From the NCBI GenBank assembly GCA_003524305.1, contig DQHW01000024.1, positions 117,511 to 181,510 on the forward strand: 64,000 bases of DNA. Direction: 5' to 3'. The notes below the pieces were generated by a model that saw only the letters and a list, made by a program, of their open reading frames with translations, made no database searches and had not been told where the DNA came from. Positions 18,617 through 26,836 of this stretch are shown piece by piece (the stretch's first letter is position 1; every line of letters starts with the position of its first letter). The position numbers and the translations under genes were made by a program. The DNA is from Anaerolineaceae bacterium (GTDB taxonomy: Bacteria > Chloroflexota > Anaerolineae > Anaerolineales > Anaerolineaceae).

Positions 18617-19067
18617 TTCTTTGCCGGACGATATCAGACTATTTCAGTTTATCCAATGAATCATCAATCTTGTTGGTTGTCAGCCCGATGGCTTAGACAA
18701 TTTAATTTCTTTCATCTGTGATCTGTTTGACATGTTTGGCGGATTTCTCCATTTCTGCAGCCACGATATATCCACGATATATCCATGATATCACCTCAAA
18801 AATAAAAACTTAACGGCCAATGGCAAAAATATAACTTATTCTCTTGTTTTTAAAAAAGACTATAAAGTGTGAAGTTGAGCACCATTTATTGGGGGCAATA
18901 ATTTTCCACGTTTGTGTTGAAAACAATGTGCAATGAATCCGTTCGGCTCAATAACCCAGACATTGAACTTCGATTGCAAAAAGCTAAGACTATTGACTTT
19001 CATACTTCAAAAGAGATAAAATAAGACTATTGCTATCTAATTTATAAATATTGTCACTGAAAGAGAG
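18617..19067. other. Intergenic region with a decayed coding trace
   Basis: On the minus strand from about 18790 down to 18640, GAGGTGAT precedes an ATG, but the frame is broken. One frame reads AAEMEKSAKHVKQITDERN before a stop and later IGLTTNKIDDSLDKLK, a helix-rich sequence vaguely like a chemoreceptor signalling helix. An exact 11-bp tandem duplication (18761-18771 and 18772-18782, with a third imperfect unit to 18793) lies just where the frame breaks. No intact gene is seen. Confidence 0.35.
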
Positions 19068-19119
19068 GCGATCAGGAAAGGCTAGTTGTAAAAATACTTT
19101 TCTGACCGCTTTCGTTTTT
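19068..19119 (+). terminator. Terminator-like hairpin in the lipoprotein leader
   Basis: Arms 19068-19080 and 19097-19109 pair over 13 bases with two G-U pairs, and a T-rich run follows (TTTCGTTTTT). It ends only a few bases before the AAAGGAG ribosome-binding site. It could be a terminator for upstream transcription or a leader attenuator. Confidence 0.45.
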
Positions 19120-19135
19120 AACTAAAGGAGCAAAA

Positions 19136-20719
19136 ATGAAAATTCGATGGATTTCTGTCTCGGCGGTATTAATCCTGGTTCTATCAGCCTGCCAGCCAAT
19201 CGGAAACTTGTTTGGCGGCGGAAAATCAAAAGAGTATGCATACGTTTTTGATGCCAACACCGATCCCATTAATGTGTCTGTTTCCCTGGATGACACGCAA
19301 AGTGGCAGCGCATTAATCACCACCCAGGGAGGGTCGGTTTCTGTTACAGGCAAGGATGGCACGCTTTATACCTTAGATATCCCAAATGATGCCTTAATGG
19401 TAGACACCACCATAACCATGACGCCTGTAGCGAGCCTGGACGGGTTGCCTTTCGGCAGCCCGGATTCTTTGGCGGTGCAGCTTGAACCTGAAGGGCTCAC
19501 GTTCAACAATTTTGTGACCCTGACCATCACTCCAAAAGAGAGCATTCCGGTAGATCAACAGCTCATGTTCACCTATGAAAGCAGCGGTCAGGATGTCATT
19601 CTGGCGCTGCCAGTGGTTGACTCCAGCGAGATCAAGATGCAATTGCTGCATTTTAGCGGCTACGGCGTGACCAAAGGCTACCTGGCGGATATTGAACCTG
19701 TTCGCAGCCGAATTGGCGGCTCAGCCGAGAGACGATTGCAAAGCGCTGCTGCCGAACGCCTCGGACGTGAACGCCAGGCTCAACTGCTTGGTTCAGACGA
19801 CGCCTCGGAGGGACTCAGAGAACTTGGCGATCTATTTTCTCAGTATGAAGAAGAAGTGGTTAAACCGCGGATCGCTGCCGCCGGTGAAAGCTGTGCTGCG
19901 GGTCAATTGGCCATGCAAACCGTGTTGGGTTTTGAGAGGCAGAAACAACTGCTGGGCATGGAATCCAACGGTTTGCAGGATGTCATGGATTTGATGGATG
20001 TAGTGGGGCTGGTGTGTGTTAAAGAGGAATACGAGATGTGCAAAAACGATCACGTGATTCACCGGATGATACCGGTATGGCTCGGGATGATGCGGCAATC
20101 TCAACTTCTGGGCGGCGGTACGGATACTGAAGCCATTAACCTGGCAAAAGATCTGACGCAAAAATGCTTGTCTTTCGACCTGGTGTTCACATCTGAAGCA
20201 ACCTTTGATATTGGAGATGGTGAAGGATACACTTCATCAGTCACATCGACCGTGAAAATGCAATTCAATGCCGACTCCCTCAAAACCACCGGTGAAGCAC
20301 CTTTGGTAAACAGTGCCTTTGAGTATCGCATGGCAGATTGTTCGATAACGAGCAACCGCGGCGGCGGAACCTTCAATAGCATGGATATGGCTTACGTTGT
20401 TCAAAAGAACATTCCCCCTGGCGAAGTGGGAAAAGTAACCGACATTGATTTGATCTATTATCCAGGAAATACAAGTGAATCGTTCACGATAAAATGTGAG
20501 GATACGCCTGCATTTGACGTGCCGCCGGCGCCCTTATGGACGGGTGTTTACCTGGTCACACACCAATTTGAGATGGATCAAGCCAAGGGTGGATTTGTCA
20601 TGCAGGAATGGGAAGTAATGGGCAACGAGTATTACGCTAAAAAGGAATGGATCACCGAGTATCCAAGTGAAGGGTTGACCGAAGTGGGAACCTTTAAACT
20701 TTATCACCGGCCAAAATAG
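19136..20719 (+). CDS. Secreted lipoprotein with ZU5-like domain and LG..RQ.QLLG repeats
   Basis: 527 residues with a signal peptide and lipobox (LSAC at about 17-20). After a short linker comes an all-beta domain at about 55-165 with GGSVSV..DGT.Y.LDIP..AL...TTITMTPV and VQLEPEGLTF..FVTLTI. This is the pattern of ZU5-like bacterial surface modules. The helical middle section contains three copies of a motif, LGRERQAQLLG, LGFERQKQLLG and LGMMRQSQLLG, each followed by an acidic helix. Several cysteines (SCAAGQ, VCVKEEYEMC, KC) could form extracellular disulfides. The C-terminal domain is unrecognised. A T-tailed hairpin lies upstream and a structured terminator downstream, so it is probably monocistronic. 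Confidence 0.75.
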   Translation: MKIRWISVSAVLILVLSACQPIGNLFGGGKSKEYAYVFDANTDPINVSVSLDDTQSGSALITTQGGSVSVTGKDGTLYTLDIPNDALMVDTTITMTPVASLDGLPFGSPDSLAVQLEPEGLTFNNFVTLTITPKESIPVDQQLMFTYESSGQDVILALPVVDSSEIKMQLLHFSGYGVTKGYLADIEPVRSRIGGSAERRLQSAAAERLGRERQAQLLGSDDASEGLRELGDLFSQYEEEVVKPRIAAAGESCAAGQLAMQTVLGFERQKQLLGMESNGLQDVMDLMDVVGLVCVKEEYEMCKNDHVIHRMIPVWLGMMRQSQLLGGGTDTEAINLAKDLTQKCLSFDLVFTSEATFDIGDGEGYTSSVTSTVKMQFNADSLKTTGEAPLVNSAFEYRMADCSITSNRGGGTFNSMDMAYVVQKNIPPGEVGKVTDIDLIYYPGNTSESFTIKCEDTPAFDVPPAPLWTGVYLVTHQFEMDQAKGGFVMQEWEVMGNEYYAKKEWITEYPSEGLTEVGTFKLYHRPK

Positions 20720-20799
20720 GTTGTTGAGTGACGAACCCCGGCAGTAATCACTTACAACACACTATTGAATTTTTGAAGTAAAGTTGCTATATTAATATT

Positions 20800-20861
20800 G
20801 AGTATCCTCCGGAGCCCGCATATACTCTTTTAGAGTCTGGGCCAAGAGGGTACTCCTTTTT
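20800..20861 (+). terminator. Long multi-stem terminator
   Basis: An outer 10-bp stem (20800-20809 with 20846-20855, one G-U pair), a middle CCC/GGG helix and an inner ACTCT/AGAGT stem are followed by a T run. It lies 80 bases after the lipoprotein stop codon. The long nested structure could also be a small structured RNA. Confidence 0.6.
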
Positions 20862-21042
20862 AACCAGCATAAACGAAGACTTTTTATTCTGGTATTCGAA
20901 CCGATTTTTTTGAGATTCGAATCGGTGAAGAGTATTTAATTGTTAAGGTGCATACCATTAATTGTTATTTGTTTAATTATGTGGGAACGAATGATTCGAA
21001 TACCATTGATTGTTAAAAATGAGATCGAAATCACCTGCGATG
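20862..21042. other. AT-rich intergenic DNA with short direct repeats
   Basis: No gene. The sequence ACCATTRATTGTTA occurs twice, near 20952 and 21002, and a short imperfect hairpin with arms ACCGATT/AATCGGT lies near 20900-20925. Confidence 0.4.
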
Positions 21043-21128
21043 AGTCGTTTTGAAAAAAACAATTCCCCTCTCGCAAAACCATGCTCGGGGGCGCATCAAT
21101 CGCGAAATTCAATTCCACTAAAACGACT
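21043..21128. repeat. Structured repeat, copy A
   Basis: The core from 21064 to about 21107 begins TCCCCTCTCGC, continues with CTCGGGGGCGCAT and ends TCGCGAA. It is enclosed by the 9-bp inverted repeat AGTCGTTTT (21043-21051) / AAAACGACT (21120-21128). It matches copy C closely and copy B partly, but the flanking arms differ in each. Confidence 0.6.
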
Positions 21129-21255
21129 AATAATTGGTGATTTCTCTATTTGTGATAATGTGTTTGACCGCAGATTACTCGGTCCGCAATGAGGGATGAT
21201 GTATGGAGAATGATATTATAGAACTTATGTTCTTATTTGTCAAGAGGGAGTAGGA

Positions 21256-21345
21256 TTCGTGTTTAATTTGGTGATAGAAGTTGCGAGGCTGATCGGGATT
21301 GCAACCCTTGATGACAATCAGGAGGTAGGCGAATAATCGGACGAC
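21256..21345 (-). pseudogene. C-terminal remnant of an SIS aminotransferase-like gene
   Basis: Minus-strand translation reads VVRLFAYLLIVIKGCNPDQPR, matching the end of the neighbouring intact SIS gene (GQLFAYHLTVVKGYNPEQPR). Only about 30 codons remain, with no upstream domain. It is therefore a fragment of a duplicated or displaced copy. Its upstream end coincides with repeat copy B. Confidence 0.6.
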
Positions 21346-21397
21346 CAGCACCTCTCGCCGCGATGCGACTCGGGTGTGCAAAAACCGCTACCGGTCG
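21342..21397. repeat. Structured repeat, copy B (divergent)
   Basis: The core CCTCTCGCC at 21351-21359, then CTCGGG and GTGTGCA, aligns with the other two copies. Its flanks, CGACC (21342-21346) and GGTCG (21393-21397), pair with each other but differ from the arms of copies A and C. It touches the SIS gene remnant. Confidence 0.45.
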
Positions 21398-21471
21398 CCT
21401 CTTCCAGTTTAGCAAATTGATTCATTGATCCAATGGAAAAAGTGTTTATAAAACCAAAAAGTGTGCGAATC

Positions 21472-21547
21472 AACCTTGCCAAGGTTTTCCCCTCTCGCCA
21501 AAAAACGGCTCGGGGGCGCATATTTCGCGAAGTAACCTTGGCAAGGT
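21472..21547. repeat. Structured repeat, copy C
   Basis: The core 21486-21530 shares about four fifths of its bases with copy A (TCCCCTCTCGCC ... CTCGGGGGCGCAT ... TCGCGAA). It is flanked by AACCTTGCCAAGGTT (21472-21486) and AACCTTGGCAAGGT (21534-21547). These are near-palindromes that can pair across the core or be read as direct duplications. Confidence 0.6.
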
Positions 21548-21656
21548 AGGTTTATTCGAGGGTTCGCAACACTCGCACTCCCAATGGACATCGGGACTAT
21601 AATGCAGCACACTTGCCCAGGCTGCAAGTGCCAGGGAGCGTTAGTGTGACAGGTCG

Positions 21657-22694
21657 TTATTCCGTCTCAGTCACTTTGTGGATGATGCGGGGCTGTTCAG
21701 GGTTATAGCCCTTGACCACGGTGAGGTGGTAGGCGAAGAGCTGGCCGGCGACGATAGCGGGGATGGGGCTGAGCCACTCTGGAAGATCCGCTGGGAGCGG
21801 CAGGGCTACTTCGGCCAGGTCGAGCGCACGCTGGTCGTTTGAGATGACGACCATTTCAGCTTTAAGTTCATTTTTAAGTTTCTGCATCATTTCAAGCATG
21901 GAGTCAAAGACCATGCCTTTTGGCGCAACAGCCATAACCGGAAAGCCCTGGTCCACGATGGCGATGGGACCGTGGGCGAAGTCGGCAGAGGAATAAGGTT
22001 CGGCGCCGATGTAGGTGAGTTCCTTGAGTTTGATGGCCCACTCGAAGGCGGTGGCGTAGTTGTATCCGCGGCCCAAAACGACACACTGCTGCATGTAGCG
22101 GTAGCGCTGTGCGGCGGTGGCGATGGCGCCATCCAGTTTGAGCACCTGCTCCACCCAGCCGGCGACCTTTTCAAGCTGATCCCAGGCGGAATGATCGCCT
22201 TTGAGGGCTGCTGAGAGCATGGCCATGGTCATAAGCTGAGCGGTGTAGGTCTTGGTGGCGGCAACTGCTTTTTCAGCGCCAGCCTGGAGATCGAGGACGA
22301 GATCCGCGGCGTTGGCCAGGGGCGAGCCGGGGATGTTGGTGAGCGCCAGGGTGAGACAACCCTGCTTCTGACCTTCGGTCAGCACGCTGACGATGTCAGG
22401 CGACTGCCCGGATTGGGAGATACCGATCACCAGGGCGTTATGCAGCCTTGGGGGAGTGTGATAAAAAGTGAAAAGCGAGGGGGTGGCCAGGGCTAAAGGC
22501 AGACCATTCACCCCACCCAACAGGTAGTTGGCATAACGGCCGGCATTATCCGAGGTACCTCGGGCAGCCAGAAAGACAAATTCCACGTTGCGTTTGCGGA
22601 TCTCATCTGCAGCTTGTTCCACTGTTTTGCGCTGGTCTTTCAACAATGCGCTCAAACGGTTTGGCTGTTCGAGAATTTCGGAATGTAAGGTCAT
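21657..22694 (-). CDS. SIS-domain amino-sugar isomerase/deaminase (GlmS C-terminal/NagB-II/AgaS type)
   Basis: 345 residues with two SIS sugar-phosphate-binding domains. The first (about 30-160) has FLAARGTSDNAGRYANYLL and GISQSGQSPD; the second (about 185-330) has LGRGYNYATAFEWAIKLKEL, a conserved glutamate, and SSADFAHGPIA. The glutamine amidotransferase half of GlmS is absent. This fits glucosamine-6-phosphate deaminase type II or AgaS-like catabolic enzymes, which release ammonia and a ketose phosphate. GGAG lies seven bases ahead of the ATG. It is divergent from the LacI gene and probably part of the same sugar regulon, acting after the kinase and deacetylase. Confidence 0.85.
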   Translation of the reverse strand: MTLHSEILEQPNRLSALLKDQRKTVEQAADEIRKRNVEFVFLAARGTSDNAGRYANYLLGGVNGLPLALATPSLFTFYHTPPRLHNALVIGISQSGQSPDIVSVLTEGQKQGCLTLALTNIPGSPLANAADLVLDLQAGAEKAVAATKTYTAQLMTMAMLSAALKGDHSAWDQLEKVAGWVEQVLKLDGAIATAAQRYRYMQQCVVLGRGYNYATAFEWAIKLKELTYIGAEPYSSADFAHGPIAIVDQGFPVMAVAPKGMVFDSMLEMMQKLKNELKAEMVVISNDQRALDLAEVALPLPADLPEWLSPIPAIVAGQLFAYHLTVVKGYNPEQPRIIHKVTETE

Positions 22695-22800
22695 GGGTGA
22701 ACTCCTTGGTTGATGTAGATAATAGCATATTAGGGATGTGTAATTAGGGAGGAGTAATCAGGAAAACCTATGAACTTTATTTCTAATTGTTTTTCCTCAT

Positions 22801-22838
22801 TACACATTACACATTACACATTACACATTACACATTAC
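22801..22838. repeat. 7-bp tandem repeat, five units
   Basis: The unit TACACAT is repeated exactly five times plus a partial unit, between the divergent SIS and LacI genes. It is a simple microsatellite-like array that could vary in length by slippage and so alter promoter spacing. Confidence 0.8.
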
Positions 22839-22858
22839 TTTTCCCTGCATTTTCCTAC

Positions 22859-22912
22859 TTGACAACAACACTTTTTGTTTGTATTATGTAACCGGTTACT
22901 GAAACCGGTTAC
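22859..22912 (+). promoter_or_regulatory. Promoter with twin LacI-family operators
   Basis: TTGACA (22859-22864) and TATTAT (22882-22887) are separated by exactly 17 bases. The perfect palindrome GTAACCGGTTAC starts one base later (22888-22899), and a second site, GAAACCGGTTAC, occupies 22901-22912. The central CG palindrome is typical of LacI-family operators. Their position over the transcription start predicts autorepression of the regulator and probably of the operon behind it. Confidence 0.8.
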
Positions 22913-22930
22913 ATCAAAAAGGAATTATAC

Positions 22931-23986
22931 ATGAAATCTTCAAGAAATGCCAGTACGATTCGGGATGTAGCACGTCTTGCCGGCGTCTCCGTGGCGACGA
23001 TCAGCCGTTATCTCAACAACTCTGCACCCTTATCTGCGGATACGGCGGAGCGCGTGCAAGCAGCCATGACCGAACTGGATTTCAGCCCCCACCCTGCAGC
23101 TCGCAGCCTGGCCAGTAACAAGACCTATGCCATCGGTTTGGTTTTGAACGATATCGGCGGCGAGTTTTATACCCCCATGCTACGCGGAATTGAGTCGGTC
23201 ACCAGTGCAGAAGGCTTTGACCTGCTGATCCACTCCACCAAGACTAATCAGCCTGCGAAAGCAGACCAACCAAATACGATCAAACGCCGTCCGCTGAGTG
23301 AAAACAACACCGATGGACTGCTGATTTTCATCGATGCCGTGGATGAAGCTGAACTGGCGCGCCTGAAGAAGGTGAATTTTCCAGTCGTTTTAATCCACCA
23401 GTCCTCTCCCAAAGAACTGGATATCCCAATGGTGACCATCGAGAACCAGTCAGGCGGGCAGCAAGTGGTGGATCATTTTATCGAAGAACACGGCTGCAAA
23501 CGCATCGTTTTCGTGCAAGGCCCTCCCAATAACGAAGACTCCAAAGCGCGTGAAAAAGGCTACAAATTCTCATTGAAAAAACACGGACTGACCTTTGACC
23601 CCGAACTGATGGTGGAAGGCGGATTTGAATCTGTACAGGCATACGAAGCAATTAAGCATTTGATCACGAAAGGCATTACGTTCGATGCCATCTTCACAGG
23701 AGATGATGATAACGCCATCGGTGTAATCCAGGCACTCAATGAGGCAAGCAAACGCATCCCTGAGGATGTGGCAATTGCCGGCTTTGATGATTCACTTTTC
23801 GCACGCATCCTGACGCCGCCGCTGACCACTGTCCGCGCACCAAATGAGTTGGTGGGCGAAGAAGCCACCCGCCAACTGGTTAACCTGATCCGTGGCGAAA
23901 GCGCCACCTTACGCACTATATTACCGGTAGAAATGATCATCCGCCGGTCTTGCGGATGCAATTCTAAAAGCCAAGGAGGTGTCTGA
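22931..23986 (+). CDS. LacI-family transcriptional repressor
   Basis: 351 residues. The N-terminal helix-turn-helix (about 8-55) reads TIRDVARLAGVSVATISRYL with the hinge helix PHPAARSLASNK. A type-I periplasmic-binding-like effector domain follows (about 62-340) with GLVLNDIGGEFYTPMLRGIE, FVQGPPNN, FTGDDDNAIG and IAGFDDS. It should respond to a sugar from the adjacent importer pathway. Promoter and operators are immediately upstream. The SBP gene follows within about 60 bases on the same strand, so regulator and transporter are likely one transcript. The effector is unknown; the context favours an amino-sugar oligosaccharide. Confidence 0.92.
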   Translation: MKSSRNASTIRDVARLAGVSVATISRYLNNSAPLSADTAERVQAAMTELDFSPHPAARSLASNKTYAIGLVLNDIGGEFYTPMLRGIESVTSAEGFDLLIHSTKTNQPAKADQPNTIKRRPLSENNTDGLLIFIDAVDEAELARLKKVNFPVVLIHQSSPKELDIPMVTIENQSGGQQVVDHFIEEHGCKRIVFVQGPPNNEDSKAREKGYKFSLKKHGLTFDPELMVEGGFESVQAYEAIKHLITKGITFDAIFTGDDDNAIGVIQALNEASKRIPEDVAIAGFDDSLFARILTPPLTTVRAPNELVGEEATRQLVNLIRGESATLRTILPVEMIIRRSCGCNSKSQGGV

Positions 23987-24047
23987 ACTAATTATTTTTC
24001 GTGTTGATCCATCGTATCAAACCCACAAATCTATTCTGGAGGAAGAG

Positions 24048-25757
24048 ATGAAAAAAAGGTTTAATTGGAGTTTAATTAGCCTGATTCTGGTTGCCTGCAT
24101 TGTGCTCACAGCCTGCGGCACCAAACCAACGGCTACCACCCTCGACAGTGCTGCCACTGAAACCACTGCCACTGACGCCGGCAAATTTCTGACTATTAAT
24201 CACGAGCAGGTATCCACCTGGATCCGCAATTTCAACCCATTTACAGCAACCCCGCTCGGCCCCACCAACACCGCCATCTATGAGCCAATGATGATCTACA
24301 ATAAAGCCACTGGTGAATTAGTGCCCTGGCTGGCAACCGAGTTTAGCTGGAGCGCAGAAAATACCATGTTGACTTTCAAGATCCGTCCTGAAGTAAAATG
24401 GTCTGATGGCGAAGCCTTCAGCGCAGCAGACGTGTTATATACTTTCAATCTACTCATGACCAATGAAACCCTGGTCGGCACCGCCACCAGTGTGTTGCGC
24501 GAATATGTTGACAGCATGTCCGCCCCTGATGATTCTACAGTCGTCTTCAATTTCAAATCCGTTTACACCCCGGCGCTTTATGACATCGCCAACCAGCCTA
24601 TCGTACCAGAACACATCTGGAAGAACATCGCTGATCCGTTGACCTATACGAACGACAACCCCATCGCCACAGGTCCTTTCACCCAGGTTACCAAGTTTGA
24701 GAGCCAAATCTACATCCTCGAAAAGAATCCCTACTACTGGCAAGAAGGCAAACCCGCTTTCGACGGCTTGCGTTACCCCGCATTCGCAGATAACGATGCC
24801 GCTAACCTGGCCTTGGCCAACGGCGAGATCGACTGGGCTGGCAACTTCGTCCCTGATGTTGAAAAGACTTACGTTTCAAAAGATCCAGACAACTTCCATT
24901 ATTATTATGTCGGTGGTGATCTCGTTTCATTGACCATCAACACCGCCATCAAACCTTTTGACAATGCTGAAGTACGTAAAGCCATAAGCATGGGTATCAA
25001 TCGCGACATGATTGTGCAAACCGCCATGTATAACTACATCGCCCCATCTGACGCCACCGGTTTGAGCGATTCCTATGCCACCTGGAAAGACTCCGCCTCC
25101 GTTTCCGCAGGCACCTGGACAACCTATGATGTGGCCAAAGCCAACGAAATGCTGGATGCAGCAGGTTTAGCCAAAGGCACAGACGGTATTCGTTTGGATC
25201 AGGACGGCAAAACCATGCATTACACACTGATCATCCCTTCAGGTTGGACAGACTGGATTTCGGCTGCACAAATCATCAGCGAAAATATGAAAGACCTTGG
25301 CATCACTGTGGAAGTGCAAACCCCTGATGAGACCACCTGGACAGACACTGTAACCAAAGGTCAATTTGAATGGATTATCGGCTACCATGCCGGTGGACCC
25401 TCACCCTACAATTTTTACCGCGACGTGATGAGCCAACTCACCAGTGTTCCCGTTGGTCAGAACGCCAACTGGAACTGGGGCCGCTTCGTCAGCCCTGAAG
25501 CCGATGCTCTGATGGATGAGTTTTCCAAAATCTCTGATCCTGTCAAACAGAAAGAGATCATGAACCAGGTTGAGATGCTGTTCGTGGAACTGGCTCCAGT
25601 AATTCCACTCTTCCCCGGACCCGATTGGGACGAATATAACACCACCCATTTCGAAGGTTTCCCCAGCAAAGAAAATCCTTATTCTGCCGGTGCACCCTAT
25701 CCGTTCTCACCCTATAACACTACTTTGATCGTCTTAACCACCATCACACCGAAATAA
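24048..25757 (+). CDS. ABC transporter solute-binding lipoprotein, family 5 (Opp/Dpp type)
   Basis: The ATG at 24048 has GGAGGA upstream, whereas the longer frame begins inside the LacI gene. About 569 residues, with a lipobox (LTAC) and a Thr/Ala-rich linker. The SBP_bac_5 domain shows NPFTATPLGPTN, YEPMMIYN, VKWSDGEAFSAADV, VPEHIWKN, ATGPFT and NPYYW. Although named for peptides, this family also carries oligosaccharides such as cellobiose or chito-oligosaccharides in other bacteria. The operon here (glycosidase, sugar kinase, deacetylase) argues for a sugar ligand. It is followed by a hairpin and then the permeases. Confidence 0.93.
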   Translation: MKKRFNWSLISLILVACIVLTACGTKPTATTLDSAATETTATDAGKFLTINHEQVSTWIRNFNPFTATPLGPTNTAIYEPMMIYNKATGELVPWLATEFSWSAENTMLTFKIRPEVKWSDGEAFSAADVLYTFNLLMTNETLVGTATSVLREYVDSMSAPDDSTVVFNFKSVYTPALYDIANQPIVPEHIWKNIADPLTYTNDNPIATGPFTQVTKFESQIYILEKNPYYWQEGKPAFDGLRYPAFADNDAANLALANGEIDWAGNFVPDVEKTYVSKDPDNFHYYYVGGDLVSLTINTAIKPFDNAEVRKAISMGINRDMIVQTAMYNYIAPSDATGLSDSYATWKDSASVSAGTWTTYDVAKANEMLDAAGLAKGTDGIRLDQDGKTMHYTLIIPSGWTDWISAAQIISENMKDLGITVEVQTPDETTWTDTVTKGQFEWIIGYHAGGPSPYNFYRDVMSQLTSVPVGQNANWNWGRFVSPEADALMDEFSKISDPVKQKEIMNQVEMLFVELAPVIPLFPGPDWDEYNTTHFEGFPSKENPYSAGAPYPFSPYNTTLIVLTTITPK

Positions 25758-25776
25758 GTATCGTAATTTAGGATTG

Positions 25777-25810
25777 GGGATGACCTGACTTTTCTCTCCC
25801 AGGTCATCCC
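25777..25810 (+). terminator. Intra-operon hairpin after the binding-protein gene
   Basis: Perfect 11-bp stem (25777-25787 / 25800-25810) with a 12-base loop and no long T run. In binding-protein operons such hairpins stabilise the 3' end and reduce downstream transcription, giving more SBP than permease. Confidence 0.7.
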
Positions 25811-25847
25811 TATCACTCTACTCGCGAACTCTGCTGGAGATTTAATC

Positions 25848-26825
25848 ATGAAATATCTTATCAGGCAGATCGGATTGTATCTGCTAGCGGCCTGGGCTTC
25901 ACTAACGTTAAACTTCATCCTGCCGCGTACCATGCCGGGTGATCCGGTGACCGCTCTGCTCGGAAGGATGCACGGCCGCTTTAACCCGGCCGAAATTGAA
26001 GCCATTAAACAGGCTTACGGCTTTAATACAGGACCAATCCTCAATCAATATTTTCAGTATCTATCACATGCACTACGTGGGGATTTTGGAATTTCCATTT
26101 CCGCGTACCCCGCAAAGGTATCCTCTATCATTGCCACCGGCTTTATGTGGACGTTGTTGCTGGGAGCAGTCACACTGGCAATCAGTTTCTTGCTTGGCAC
26201 TGCTTTAGGTGTGTTAATATCCTGGCGCCGCAGCGGATTTCTCGATTCTACCCTACCAGGTCTGACAGGATTTTTTGGGTCATTCCCTTATTTTTGGTTG
26301 GCAATGGTGGCGCTCTATTTTTTAGGATTTAAATTAGGCTGGTTCCCCATGTCTCACGCCTATTCAGATTATATTTCACCAGGTTTTAACTGGGTATACA
26401 TCGGTAGCGTGATGAAACATATGGTTCTGCCGGGGGGCACCATCATCCTTGTATCTGTTGGGGGCTGGATGATGGGCATGCGCAGCACAATGATAGCTGT
26501 GCTTAACGAAGACTATATCACCATGGCAGAAGCCAAAGGGTTATCGCAACGCACGGTCATGTTCCGTTATGCCATGCGCAACGCTTTACTTCCAAACATC
26601 ACCCAATTTGGCATGTCAGTGGGTTTTATTCTTGCAGGTCAATTGCTCACCGAGATGGTGTTTTCCTATCCGGGTCTGGGGTTTTACCTCGTCCGTTCGG
26701 TAACGACCCTCGATTATCCACTGATGCAGGCTCTCTTCTTAATGATTACATTGGCAGTTCTGGCTGCCAATCTAATGGTTGACATCTTGTATGTGCGGCT
26801 TGATCCACGCGTCAGGGTCAGGTAG
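25848..26825 (+). CDS. ABC permease, DppB/OppB type
   Basis: 325 residues with about six membrane helices. The N-terminal family signature is FILPRTMPGDPVTALLG, and the cytoplasmic EAA loop is in YITMAEAKGLSQRTVMFRYA followed by RNALLPNITQ. It forms the channel with the next gene product. The spacing of 11 bases to that gene shows one operon. CTGGAGA precedes the ATG. Confidence 0.93.
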   Translation: MKYLIRQIGLYLLAAWASLTLNFILPRTMPGDPVTALLGRMHGRFNPAEIEAIKQAYGFNTGPILNQYFQYLSHALRGDFGISISAYPAKVSSIIATGFMWTLLLGAVTLAISFLLGTALGVLISWRRSGFLDSTLPGLTGFFGSFPYFWLAMVALYFLGFKLGWFPMSHAYSDYISPGFNWVYIGSVMKHMVLPGGTIILVSVGGWMMGMRSTMIAVLNEDYITMAEAKGLSQRTVMFRYAMRNALLPNITQFGMSVGFILAGQLLTEMVFSYPGLGFYLVRSVTTLDYPLMQALFLMITLAVLAANLMVDILYVRLDPRVRVR

Positions 26826-26836
26826 AGGAGCGAAAC

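Noticed and set aside
20880..20940. A tRNA-like TTCGAATC sequence
   Set aside because: No acceptor stem, anticodon arm or cloverleaf can be formed; it is a short imperfect hairpin.
21043..21547. The structured repeats as integron attC sites
   Set aside because: The GTTRRRY and RYYYAAC core sites are absent and no gene cassettes lie between copies.
22801..22838. A short repeat array as a CRISPR
   Set aside because: Units are 7 bases, directly adjacent and without spacers, and no cas gene is present.
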